Below the pieces are notes generated by a model. It was given only the letters and a program-made list of their open reading frames with translations. It was not told the origin of the DNA and made no database searches. Of a stretch of DNA of 14,016 nucleotides, positions 8,652 through 14,016 are shown in pieces (the first letter of the stretch is position 1; every line of letters starts with the position of its first letter). The position numbers and the translations under genes are program-made. This stretch comes from UBA1189 sp045544835. Its GTDB lineage: Bacteria; Bacteroidota; Bacteroidia; Bacteroidales; Bacteroidaceae. The stretch lies in NCBI GenBank assembly GCA_045544835.1, contig JAZPZS010000175.1, forward strand, positions 1 to 14,016, in the 5' to 3' direction.

Positions 8652-11195
8652 TTATTCTTTCACAAAAACTTTTGCCACATTTCGGCCATTGGCAAAGAAA
8701 ACCTTGGCTATATACAATCCTTGCGGCAACTCCCCGATCCATAAACGGTTTTCCGCAGCCGTAGCCATCACCACTCCTTGCGGATTGTACAGGTCTATCT
8801 TGCATATCTCCGCGCCACCCCTGGCACATAGCCAGTCATCAACCTGAAGCAATGTAGCGTGCTCAATGACAGGTGTCGACACGTAAGAGGCAGGATGTTG
8901 TATGGTGACAGCAGTGACAAGTGTGTCAACATTGGCACTGAGGGCATAGTTGCACGCCTTAGCCAAGTTATAGGGGTTTTCGACAGGGATGTCATTGCCC
9001 ATATCCCAATAGAAGATGCCTTTCAGTCCCCTGTCTGCCACAAATTTGGCACGGGCATATACTTGCTCTGGGCTTTGGTAGTAGTAGTGATTGCCATTGT
9101 AGTCGCCACTTCGGAGCTCCAAGTCAGGCGAGGGGGTGTAGGCATCGGCTGCAATCATATTACGCCAACCACTGATGGGGGCTACGGCCTGCTCTGCATC
9201 ATTGTATGCCTTTGATGTGGTAGTGGCATATGAGAGATATATCTTCTCCTTGGGGAATCCATAGCTGACAAAATTATTATAACTACTTTCAAAACTACTG
9301 AAAGCAAACCAGGTCTTCTGAGGACCATATTGCTGGAAAGTAAACCCGTCGGCCTGCGCCATCTTGTCCGTGGGGAATCGGTAAGCGCCATAGGCATGGC
9401 ACGATACCATGACGGTTTTATCGGCAGGGAGTGCTTTGCGTATCTCCTCGGTCAACAACCCCAAGTTGGTCTGTGTCCCATCCATCCATTCCAGGTCCAG
9501 CTCCACGCCATCGTACCCTTCGGAGAGCTTGGCGAGGTCTGCAGCAAAGATTTTACGCTTGTTGGCATCAGCGATAGTATTCTGCCAGTTGGTATGTCCT
9601 ATGACAGATATCCTCACCTGATATCCTCTGTGTCCCTTGTATGCGCTGAGCATAATATTTTTCCACTCGTCCTGTGAGTAGTAATCCCAACCCAATTGCC
9701 CGGGATTGTCGTAGGTGTAGTAGCCAGAGCCATCCAACAGGATAGCAGCCGTTTCAACATGCCCTATATTGGGGAAGGGTACACGGTTCATGTGTTCACG
9801 AATGACATCAATGGCATGCTTGCAGTTCCAAACGACAGTCTGGTCAAGTTTTCCATATAATCCCTCTCCGATAACGGCCTTCACTCCTTCCATGCCTGTG
9901 GGTGTGTAGTTTGTACTGCCCGACGACACATTGGCATTAGCCCATTTCGCTACACCATCATAACTGAACATTAGTGTAGTTCGGGTTGCTCCGCCAGCGT
10001 TGACCGTCACGCCAAAGTGTATCCATCGGCCAACCTCCATACATTTAATATTCACATATCGCTCACCGTCTATGGTGACAATGACCTGCTTGGTAGAGTC
10101 GGCTCCTAAGCAGATGGCAAATCCACGTCCATCGCTACTCTGCTTCTTGAAGAGGTAGGCTCCTTCGGTCCATTTGTCAAGATATAGCCAAGTTTCGAAA
10201 GTATATCCTTTGCCAGCCTTCCCGTTGGCATCTATTTCTGGAGTGAATAGATCTTCGTCAGTTACCATTCCCTTGCCTCCTGCGAATGAGAGTATCCCGT
10301 GACGACCTTCGAAGGACTCAAGATAGCTACCATCTATACTTGTCGCATGGCTGTTAGGGGACACATACTTCAGATGGCCGTCAGCATAGCTTTGGATGCC
10401 CAGGATGATTAGGTCATTCGCCAATAGATATTGTTCGCGGCCAATACCACGGTCAAAGAAACGATTGTTGTTAGTATAAGCCCCGCACATCAGGTAGGGC
10501 AATCCGGCGTTGTCTGTCACGAGTTCGCGTTCAGCGCCCTTGACCAGCGCAGCATGGTGATTGTGCGTAGAAGGTTTGAAAAGCGGACGATAGTCAACCA
10601 AAGCATCCGAACAGAGGTTTTGGTCGCATTTGTAGTAGAGAACGAGATTATCCAACTGGGGCACCCACTTGTTCAACGTATTATTTATAAAGTAGTCATA
10701 CTGGTCGCTAAGGAGAGTGCTCCATACGCGCACTTCGTCAATCCTCCCTGCAAAATGTGGACCTCCGAGATGGAAACTCCCCAATTCCGTAGGCAGTTTA
10801 TAAGTGCCCGAAGCGTTGTGGGCCTCCTCGCTGTTGATGAGCAGGCGCATCCCACTGGGAGATACCAGCAACGTCAGTTGTATCCATTTATTGGGGAGCA
10901 GATTGGTATTGGTGACTTCAACAAGTCCTTCCCCTAACTTCAACTTGAGGCTCTGCGATTTTGATATTGTAACATTCAAGCCCAGATTATCTCCTATGAC
11001 AAAAACCCCATCCGTCCATTCATCGACATTCATCCACCACTGCAGAGCATAACTGTCTGCATCAGACAATTCATACAGCACACCGCCATCTACACTTGCT
11101 CCTTCGGCAAGACGGAGACAATAGTTATCTACTTGTGTATATCCGGCTGCAACGAATGTCAATAGGAGCAGCCATAGACTAATCGTTCTTTTCAT
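8652..11195 (-). CDS. Secreted GH18 glycosidase (chitinase or endo-beta-N-acetylglucosaminidase type) with two LamG-like domains and a sorting tail
   Basis: GH18 enzymes cut beta-1,4 bonds after GlcNAc in chitin or in the chitobiose core of N-glycans. At 847 aa the order is: signal peptide (1-20), LamG/concanavalin-like domain (about 25-175, ending FAGRIDEVRVWSTLLS), a second LamG-like domain (about 290-460, FETWLYLDKWTEGAYLFKK to YGKLDQTVVWN), GH18 barrel (about 479-750) and a C-terminal sorting-like tail (about 775-847, ICKIDLYNPQGVV to PQGLYIAKVFFANGRNVAKVFVKE). The active-site strand is YDGVELDLEW, with catalytic Glu569 and Asp567 kept and Glu565 in place of the usual first Asp. The last barrel strand GLKGIFYWDMGND is typical of GH18. 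The ATG at 11195 lies just after an intrinsic terminator. Its place in a SusCD operon favours release of glycans for import. Chitin and N-glycan cannot be told apart here. Confidence 0.88.
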   Translation of the reverse strand: MKRTISLWLLLLTFVAAGYTQVDNYCLRLAEGASVDGGVLYELSDADSYALQWWMNVDEWTDGVFVIGDNLGLNVTISKSQSLKLKLGEGLVEVTNTNLLPNKWIQLTLLVSPSGMRLLINSEEAHNASGTYKLPTELGSFHLGGPHFAGRIDEVRVWSTLLSDQYDYFINNTLNKWVPQLDNLVLYYKCDQNLCSDALVDYRPLFKPSTHNHHAALVKGAERELVTDNAGLPYLMCGAYTNNNRFFDRGIGREQYLLANDLIILGIQSYADGHLKYVSPNSHATSIDGSYLESFEGRHGILSFAGGKGMVTDEDLFTPEIDANGKAGKGYTFETWLYLDKWTEGAYLFKKQSSDGRGFAICLGADSTKQVIVTIDGERYVNIKCMEVGRWIHFGVTVNAGGATRTTLMFSYDGVAKWANANVSSGSTNYTPTGMEGVKAVIGEGLYGKLDQTVVWNCKHAIDVIREHMNRVPFPNIGHVETAAILLDGSGYYTYDNPGQLGWDYYSQDEWKNIMLSAYKGHRGYQVRISVIGHTNWQNTIADANKRKIFAADLAKLSEGYDGVELDLEWMDGTQTNLGLLTEEIRKALPADKTVMVSCHAYGAYRFPTDKMAQADGFTFQQYGPQKTWFAFSSFESSYNNFVSYGFPKEKIYLSYATTTSKAYNDAEQAVAPISGWRNMIAADAYTPSPDLELRSGDYNGNHYYYQSPEQVYARAKFVADRGLKGIFYWDMGNDIPVENPYNLAKACNYALSANVDTLVTAVTIQHPASYVSTPVIEHATLLQVDDWLCARGGAEICKIDLYNPQGVVMATAAENRLWIGELPQGLYIAKVFFANGRNVAKVFVKE

Positions 11196-11210
11196 GGTAT
11201 CAAAATATTA

Positions 11211-11245
11211 CAAAAAAGGTGCAAGGAGGACCCTCCTCACACCTT
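11211..11245 (-). terminator. Intrinsic terminator or attenuator between the lead gene and the GH18 gene
   Basis: Imperfect inverted repeat with 14-bp arms (11216-11229 and 11232-11245; 12 of 14 positions pair, loop of 2). On the minus strand it is followed directly by six T residues (11217-11212). It lies 14 bases past the stop codon of the upstream gene and about 20 bases before the GH18 ATG. No good promoter is visible in the 64-bp gap, so the operon downstream may depend on partial read-through. Confidence 0.75.
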
Positions 11246-11259
11246 AATGAATACAAAAT

Positions 11260-12297
11260 TTACTTTACGACTACCTTAGATGCTATGCCGTTATTCTTCA
11301 CTACATAAACGCCTTCGGTCAGATTGGTTGCATCAACCTTCATTCCTGAAAGATTGAAATACTCGGCTTTGGATTCAACGTTCTTGATAGCCTGGATAGC
11401 CGTTGTCACCTTCTGCGGATTTACTTCATATTTTACGTAGTCCTTCTTGCGTGTGCCCAAAATTGGTTCGGGGTTTTCGGCCAGCTTGGTGAATGAAATT
11501 TCCTTGATGAATATAGTTGCATTAGCCAAGTTACCTTGGTTCATCTCCATCTTCAATCGCATAGGAACACCCCCTGCCTCAGCACAGTAGGCATCCCACT
11601 CATACACCATCCACTTGGTGGGGTCGTAGACATAGTTACCATTCTCATCCTCCACAGGCTCGCCATCCTCATAGGTCTCGGCAAAGGCTCCAGATGTGAC
11701 GGCTACACCCTCGGCTGTATTGCTGCCTGCAGGCAATGGATTGTTTTGGGCCGACATCATGTAGGCTGAGTTGATGATGTTGGCAGATTCATCCAAAGTG
11801 TTAGCATAAATGTTCAGCACCAAGCGCACACGGATGTTGGGAGCCTCAGCGGTACCATCAATAGGCGTATTCTCAGGATCCATAAACCAGTTGAAGTTAA
11901 ACCAGTTCAAGCCACCGGTACACTGTGCGTAGTCCATGCCTGTCGAAGCGTTATAGGTTGAGTTTACACCATTCACGCACATCACCTTACCTACCTCGCC
12001 ACCAAGATCGACAATGCTCGTACCAGCCTGAAGGTCTTGGGCATATGTTACATTGGGATTACCCGCAAACTGGCCTCCGGCAACAATGAGTGCACCTTCA
12101 TTGTAGTTTTCCTCAACGATTTGAGCCGGCGACATATCCGGGTTTGCCTTGTGGAAGAAATTCATAATCTTGTACTGGCCTACAGGTTGATTGGCAAACT
12201 TGTAATAGGCGGGAGTCAAGTCTACATTTTCTTGAGCAAAGATACTACCTGAAAACAAAAAGGCAGCAACACTGAGTAATTGTCGTTTCATACGCAT
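11260..12297 (-). CDS. Secreted protein of unknown family with C-terminal sorting-like tail
   Basis: 345-aa exported protein whose family I do not recognise. It starts MRMKRQLLSVAAFLFSGSIFAQ, a signal peptide; the internal ATG at 12291 is an equally good start. The body (about 25-270) is rich in N, G, Y and W with alternating strands. It ends in KWMVYEWDAYCAEAGGVPMRLKMEMNQGNLANATIFIKEISFTKL, a pattern seen in beta-sandwich carbohydrate-binding modules, so a glycan-binding role is an inference. The last 40 residues (SKAEYFNLSGMKVDATNLTEGVYVVKNNGIASKVVVK) look like a type IX secretion sorting domain, as in the GH18 protein downstream. No catalytic motif is seen. It is first in the gene row and may be made in excess of the rest because a terminator follows it. 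Confidence 0.85.
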   Translation of the reverse strand: MRMKRQLLSVAAFLFSGSIFAQENVDLTPAYYKFANQPVGQYKIMNFFHKANPDMSPAQIVEENYNEGALIVAGGQFAGNPNVTYAQDLQAGTSIVDLGGEVGKVMCVNGVNSTYNASTGMDYAQCTGGLNWFNFNWFMDPENTPIDGTAEAPNIRVRLVLNIYANTLDESANIINSAYMMSAQNNPLPAGSNTAEGVAVTSGAFAETYEDGEPVEDENGNYVYDPTKWMVYEWDAYCAEAGGVPMRLKMEMNQGNLANATIFIKEISFTKLAENPEPILGTRKKDYVKYEVNPQKVTTAIQAIKNVESKAEYFNLSGMKVDATNLTEGVYVVKNNGIASKVVVK

Positions 12298-12323
12298 AGA
12301 TTTTTAAAGTTAATAATTCGTGA

Positions 12324-12352
12324 CAAAACTAAAAAAAAACGGTTTTTGCAAA
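12324..12352 (-). promoter_or_regulatory. Probable Bacteroides-type promoter of the PUL
   Basis: On the minus strand TTTG (12352-12349) is followed 17 bases later by TAGTTTTG (12331-12324), which fits the TAnnTTTG -7 box. The spacer is a little short for the 19-21 consensus and is mostly T. The predicted leader is about 20-27 bases. No operator can be recognised. Confidence 0.45.
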
Positions 12353-12672
12353 TAATAACAGCAAAAAAAGACAATAGTTCATGATAAATTACATTAAAAC
12401 ACATTTTTTTACGTTTCCCTCAGGCTGTTCAACCCACTACATGTAACAACATAGCTTCACAATCAATCCAATACCACAGGCAAACAGCAGAGAACAATAC
12501 AGCCCTATGCCCCTGTCAGTCCACACAAAGACGCCTACCAAGGAGCGAAGCGGGCATTATTCATTCGCCAACCGCACATTTCACGTCCACCGAGACCTTT
12601 CATTTTTATCTTCGCGGAGACCTTATTTTAACGTGAGTTCGATATATATTTTATCAGAGCCTTGCGATAGAA

Positions 12673-12848
12673 AAAATCTCTTTGTCCGTTTTGGAAAATC
12701 TCTTTGTCTGATTTTTCTAACGCAGGCCTGCAATAATTTTGCCGCAGGCCTACACGAGATTTATTGCAGGTCTACACGAAATTTCTTGCAGGCTCCTCCA
12801 CCTGCTGCCGCAGGCTCGACAGAGCGTTGCCGCAGGTGCGGAAAACAC
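12673..12848. repeat. 22-bp periodic array, eight units with two core words
   Basis: The sequence keeps an exact 22-bp period over 176 bp. Units 1 and 2 (12673, 12695) share AAAATCTCTTTGTC. Units 3 to 8 share GCAGG followed by a pyrimidine-rich trinucleotide or similar, with GCAGG at 12722, 12744, 12766, 12788, 12810 and 12832. Units 4 and 5 also share TCTACACGA or CCTACACGA. Outside the core, units differ strongly. The first GCAGG is part of a 10-bp palindrome, GCAGGCCTGC. Confidence 0.85.
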
Positions 12849-12864
12849 CTATATACGGGTGTTT
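12843..12864. repeat. Hairpin at the end of the first 22-bp array
   Basis: AAACACC (12843-12849) pairs with GGTGTTT (12858-12864) around an 8-base loop. It lies where the 22-bp periodicity is lost and just before the inverted-repeat segment. Confidence 0.6.
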
Positions 12865-12874
12865 CGGAATCAGC

Positions 12875-13080
12875 TGTCCGGCTGTCCTTGTATGGTGTAT
12901 ATCGCTGCATACCATTCGTTTAGCAAGGACAACCCCTGCTGGCAGGGTTGACCTTGTGGCTGACCTCCGTGTCAGTCTTTTCTATTGTCGAGGCAGCAGC
13001 AGGGCAGCTCGGGCAACTTAGGTTGTCCTCCTTTACTCGTTGGCATACAGTATGTTATATACAACAAGGACAGCCGGACA
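12875..13080. repeat. 206-bp segment bounded by perfect 17-bp inverted repeats (MITE-like)
   Basis: TGTCCGGCTGTCCTTGT at 12875-12891 is the exact reverse complement of 13064-13080. The similarity extends inward with gaps (TATAT, then CATACCA against GTATGCCA), giving about 40 bp of imperfect inverted repeat. Words of the type GGACAACC, GGACAGCC and GGTTGTCC recur inside in both orientations. There is no transposase and no clear target-site duplication, so if mobile it would be a non-autonomous element. It could also be a large structured RNA or cruciform site. Confidence 0.6.
12924..12956. repeat. Strong hairpin inside the inverted-repeat segment
   Basis: CAAGGACAACCCCTGC (12924-12939) and GCAGGGTTGACCTTG (12942-12956) pair around a 2-base loop with one mismatch and one bulge. 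No T-run follows on either strand, so it is not a standard intrinsic terminator. Confidence 0.65.
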
Positions 13081-13101
13081 ACCTGTTTGGCAACATCGCT
13101 T

Positions 13102-13347
13102 TTATAGGGTAAAAAATTGGGTATACCCTCCATGTCTCGAGGGTATACCCAATTTCCAAGACGGGCTTACCCATTTTTTGCCGAGGGTATACCCGATTTC
13201 CGTGAGTGGTTGTTTCGTCGGGGCGACAGCGTACAGGTCAACTCTCCCGCTGTTCATAGAGGGAGGGATTCCGCGCAGGGACCATGCAGCAACTCTCATG
13301 AGGCCCAAGGCAAGTAGCAAAGCGCATGTGAGTTGTTTGATTTTCAT
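13102..13347 (-). CDS. Doubtful small exported ORF whose tail is made of the 22-bp repeats
   Basis: 81 codons on the same strand as the beta-galactosidase, starting 78 bases past its true 3' end. The N-terminus (MKIKQLTCALLLALGLMRVAA) looks like a genuine signal peptide. The rest has no family resemblance, and residues from about 48 to the end are the translation of the GGGTATACCC array (WVSPSWKLGIPSRHGGYTQF). It may be the stub of an exported protein gene cut off by the repeat element, or an accidental frame. An AT-rich leader precedes the ATG; no promoter of good quality is visible. Confidence 0.3.
   Translation of the reverse strand: MKIKQLTCALLLALGLMRVAAWSLRGIPPSMNSGRVDLYAVAPTKQPLTEIGYTLGKKWVSPSWKLGIPSRHGGYTQFFTL
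13119..13206. repeat. 22-bp periodic array, four units with GGGTATACCC core
   Basis: Four units start at 13119, 13141, 13163 and 13185, each exactly 22 bp. Three carry the palindrome GGGTATACCC and one (13163) the variant GGGCTTACCC. Units 2 to 4 continue with an A/T-rich tract (AATTTCC, ATTTTTT, GATTTCC). Units 1 and 2 also form a perfect 17-bp inverted repeat (13114-13130 with 13139-13155, loop of 8). Palindromic cores spaced about two helical turns apart would suit cooperative protein binding. Confidence 0.85.
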
Positions 13348-13364
13348 AGTTTGTTATTGTTTTT

Positions 13365-13422
13365 TATAGGAAGTCCCAGGATATCCTAAGAGCTCCTAGG
13401 ACACCCTAAGAATTCCTATACC
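13365..13422. repeat. 20-bp tandem repeat and stem-loop just past the beta-galactosidase stop
   Basis: Two 20-bp units (13374-13393 and 13394-13413, sharing AGGA and CCTAAGA) and a partial third. The same stretch folds: TATAGGAAGTCCCAGGA (13365-13381) pairs with TCCTAGGAC (13394-13402) and TTCCTATA (13413-13420). Short palindromes AGGATATCCT, GAGCTC and CCTAGG lie inside. There is no T-run on the minus strand side, so it is a possible 3'-end-protecting structure rather than a clear terminator for the gene. Confidence 0.6.
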
Positions 13423-13425
13423 ATA

Positions 13426-14016
13426 TTACTTCACCGGACGTATCACGAAGGTATACTCATAGTCGCCATAAGGCATCTGGTACTCCCAGCGAGGCCATGC
13501 ACCCCATGAGTTGACGCAACCGATACCGAACTGCTGCTTGTCGATGCTTACAACAGTGTAGTCGCGCGGAGTGAGGTCGCCGGAGTGACGCTGGTCTTTG
13601 TCTCAGCCGTCATCAAGGTCGCTCTGCAAGTAGTTGAGAGAGGTAGCATTCAGTGCCTCGGTGCCGTAGAACTCGAGACCCTTGCCTGCATTGTCGAGCA
13701 CACGCCAGTAGCGCACACCTGTCTTGTTGCCCGACTCCTGCGGACGGATGTAGGGGAAGTACTGGTCGGCTACCTTCTGGCTGTATACCTCGATGGTCTG
13801 GTCAAGGTTACGGTCGATGTAGTTCTCGCCGGGACCCTCACCGTAGTAAACAATGTTGCTGTATGCCTCGGGCATCACCATCTGCATACCGAAGCGGAAG
13901 AGCTGGGGCTTGCCCTCCTTATTCTCGCCAGCCTTGAGCGATTGGTTCACTACAAGCTGTCCGTCAGCAGTGAGGGTATACTTCATCAGGAGAGTAGCCT
14001 CGAGCTTGGGCAGCTC
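13426..14016 (-). pseudogene. lacZ: GH2 beta-galactosidase C-terminal part (residues 837-1032) with in-frame TGA
   Basis: This is the small-chain (domain 5) end of the same beta-galactosidase. Bases 13876-14016 duplicate bases 1-141, so in circular numbering the unique part is codons 884-1032. The frame reaches SDLDDG and then meets TGA at 13605-13603 (codon 974). The same frame continues with recognisable family sequence (DKDQRHSGDLTPRDYTVV, then GIGCVNSWGAWPRWEYQMPYG) to a TAA at 13428-13426. Homologues are expected to have Trp (TGG) at the TGA. Termination there would remove 58 downstream residues, including Trp1007, which sits where Trp999 of E. coli LacZ lines the active site. Either the gene is inactivated by one base change, or this is a sequencing or assembly error. 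Recoding is unlikely because the gene uses TGG for its other Trp residues and the lipoprotein gene uses TGA as its stop. Confidence 0.85.
13876..14016. repeat. Terminal direct repeat, right copy
   Basis: Exact copy of the first 141 bases of the window and ends exactly at the window end. No mismatch was seen when the two copies were read side by side. In a circular map only one copy should be kept (13,875 bp). Confidence 0.95.

Larger units (their letters stand above)
12298..13425. other. Gene-poor repeat-rich region
   Basis: About 1.1 kb between the PUL promoter and the beta-galactosidase stop codon, and the only long stretch without a confident gene. Bases 12353-12672 are AT-rich then mixed, and I see only one weak direct repeat (GAGACCTT at 12592 and 12617). 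From 12673 on, the region is a string of 22-bp arrays, hairpins and inverted repeats listed separately. Open frames crossing it on the plus strand run through the repeats and look accidental. No tRNA or rRNA is seen. Confidence 0.7.

Noticed and set aside
12592..12625. GAGACCTT direct repeat as further units of the 22-bp array
   Set aside because: The spacing is 25 bp, not 22, and only 8 bases match, so it may be chance.
12673..12848. CRISPR array
   Set aside because: The conserved part is only about 5-14 bases within a 22-bp period, shorter than known repeat-spacer units, the core changes along the array, and no cas gene is present.
12507..12923. 138-codon plus-strand frame as a gene
   Set aside because: It runs through the 22-bp array and a hairpin, has no signal peptide or domain, and overlaps other frames that are equally open.
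13040..13369. 109-codon plus-strand frame as a gene
   Set aside because: It crosses the second array and the inverted repeat; its sequence is the repeats read in shifting frames.
13603..13605. TGA recoded as Trp or selenocysteine
   Set aside because: The gene encodes its other Trp residues with TGG, the lipoprotein gene stops at TGA, and no recoding hairpin or tRNA is seen nearby.

Overview
The window looks like DNA from a Bacteroidales bacterium, probably from the Prevotella side of the order. The evidence is a SusC/SusD pair, lipoprotein signal peptides, promoters of the Bacteroides type (TTTG, about 20 bases, TAnnTTTG), no Shine-Dalgarno-like leaders, and two secreted proteins whose C-terminal tails resemble type IX secretion sorting domains. 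The species cannot be named from the sequence alone.

Layout: every confident gene is on the minus strand. Read in the direction of transcription they are: a secreted protein of unknown family (12297 to 11260), an intrinsic terminator or attenuator, a two-LamG GH18 glycosidase (11195 to 8652), a small surface lipoprotein with a BACON-like tail (8632 to 8009), a SusC-type TonB-dependent transporter (8012 to 4830), a SusD-type glycan-binding lipoprotein (4817 to 2928), a second terminator, a promoter, and a GH2 beta-galactosidase (from 2649). This is a compact polysaccharide utilisation locus. A plausible working model, by inference, is that the GH18 enzyme cuts a GlcNAc-containing glycan (chitin-like or N-glycan core) outside the cell, SusC/SusD import the product, and the exported beta-galactosidase removes terminal galactose in the periplasm. 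No regulator is present.

Topology: the first 141 bases are repeated exactly as the last 141 bases (13876-14016). If the copies are merged, the map closes into a circle of 13,875 bp and the beta-galactosidase reads continuously and in frame across the join, giving a 1,032-codon gene of normal length. That gene carries an in-frame TGA at codon 974 where a Trp is expected. An overlap of 141 is also a common largest k-mer in short-read assembly, so the repeat is probably an assembler overlap on a closed graph path. The sequence alone cannot separate a real circle from a tandem duplication or a graph artefact. No replication, mobilisation or partition gene is present.

The only long gene-poor stretch (12298-13425, about 1.1 kb) is the most unusual part. 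It holds two arrays with an exact 22-bp period but different core words: eight units at 12673-12848 and four at 13119-13206. Between them is a 206-bp segment bounded by perfect 17-bp inverted repeats and packed with hairpins. A 20-bp tandem repeat follows next to the beta-galactosidase stop codon. These arrays resemble iterons, or the minisatellite-bearing MITEs of oral Bacteroidales, more than CRISPR.
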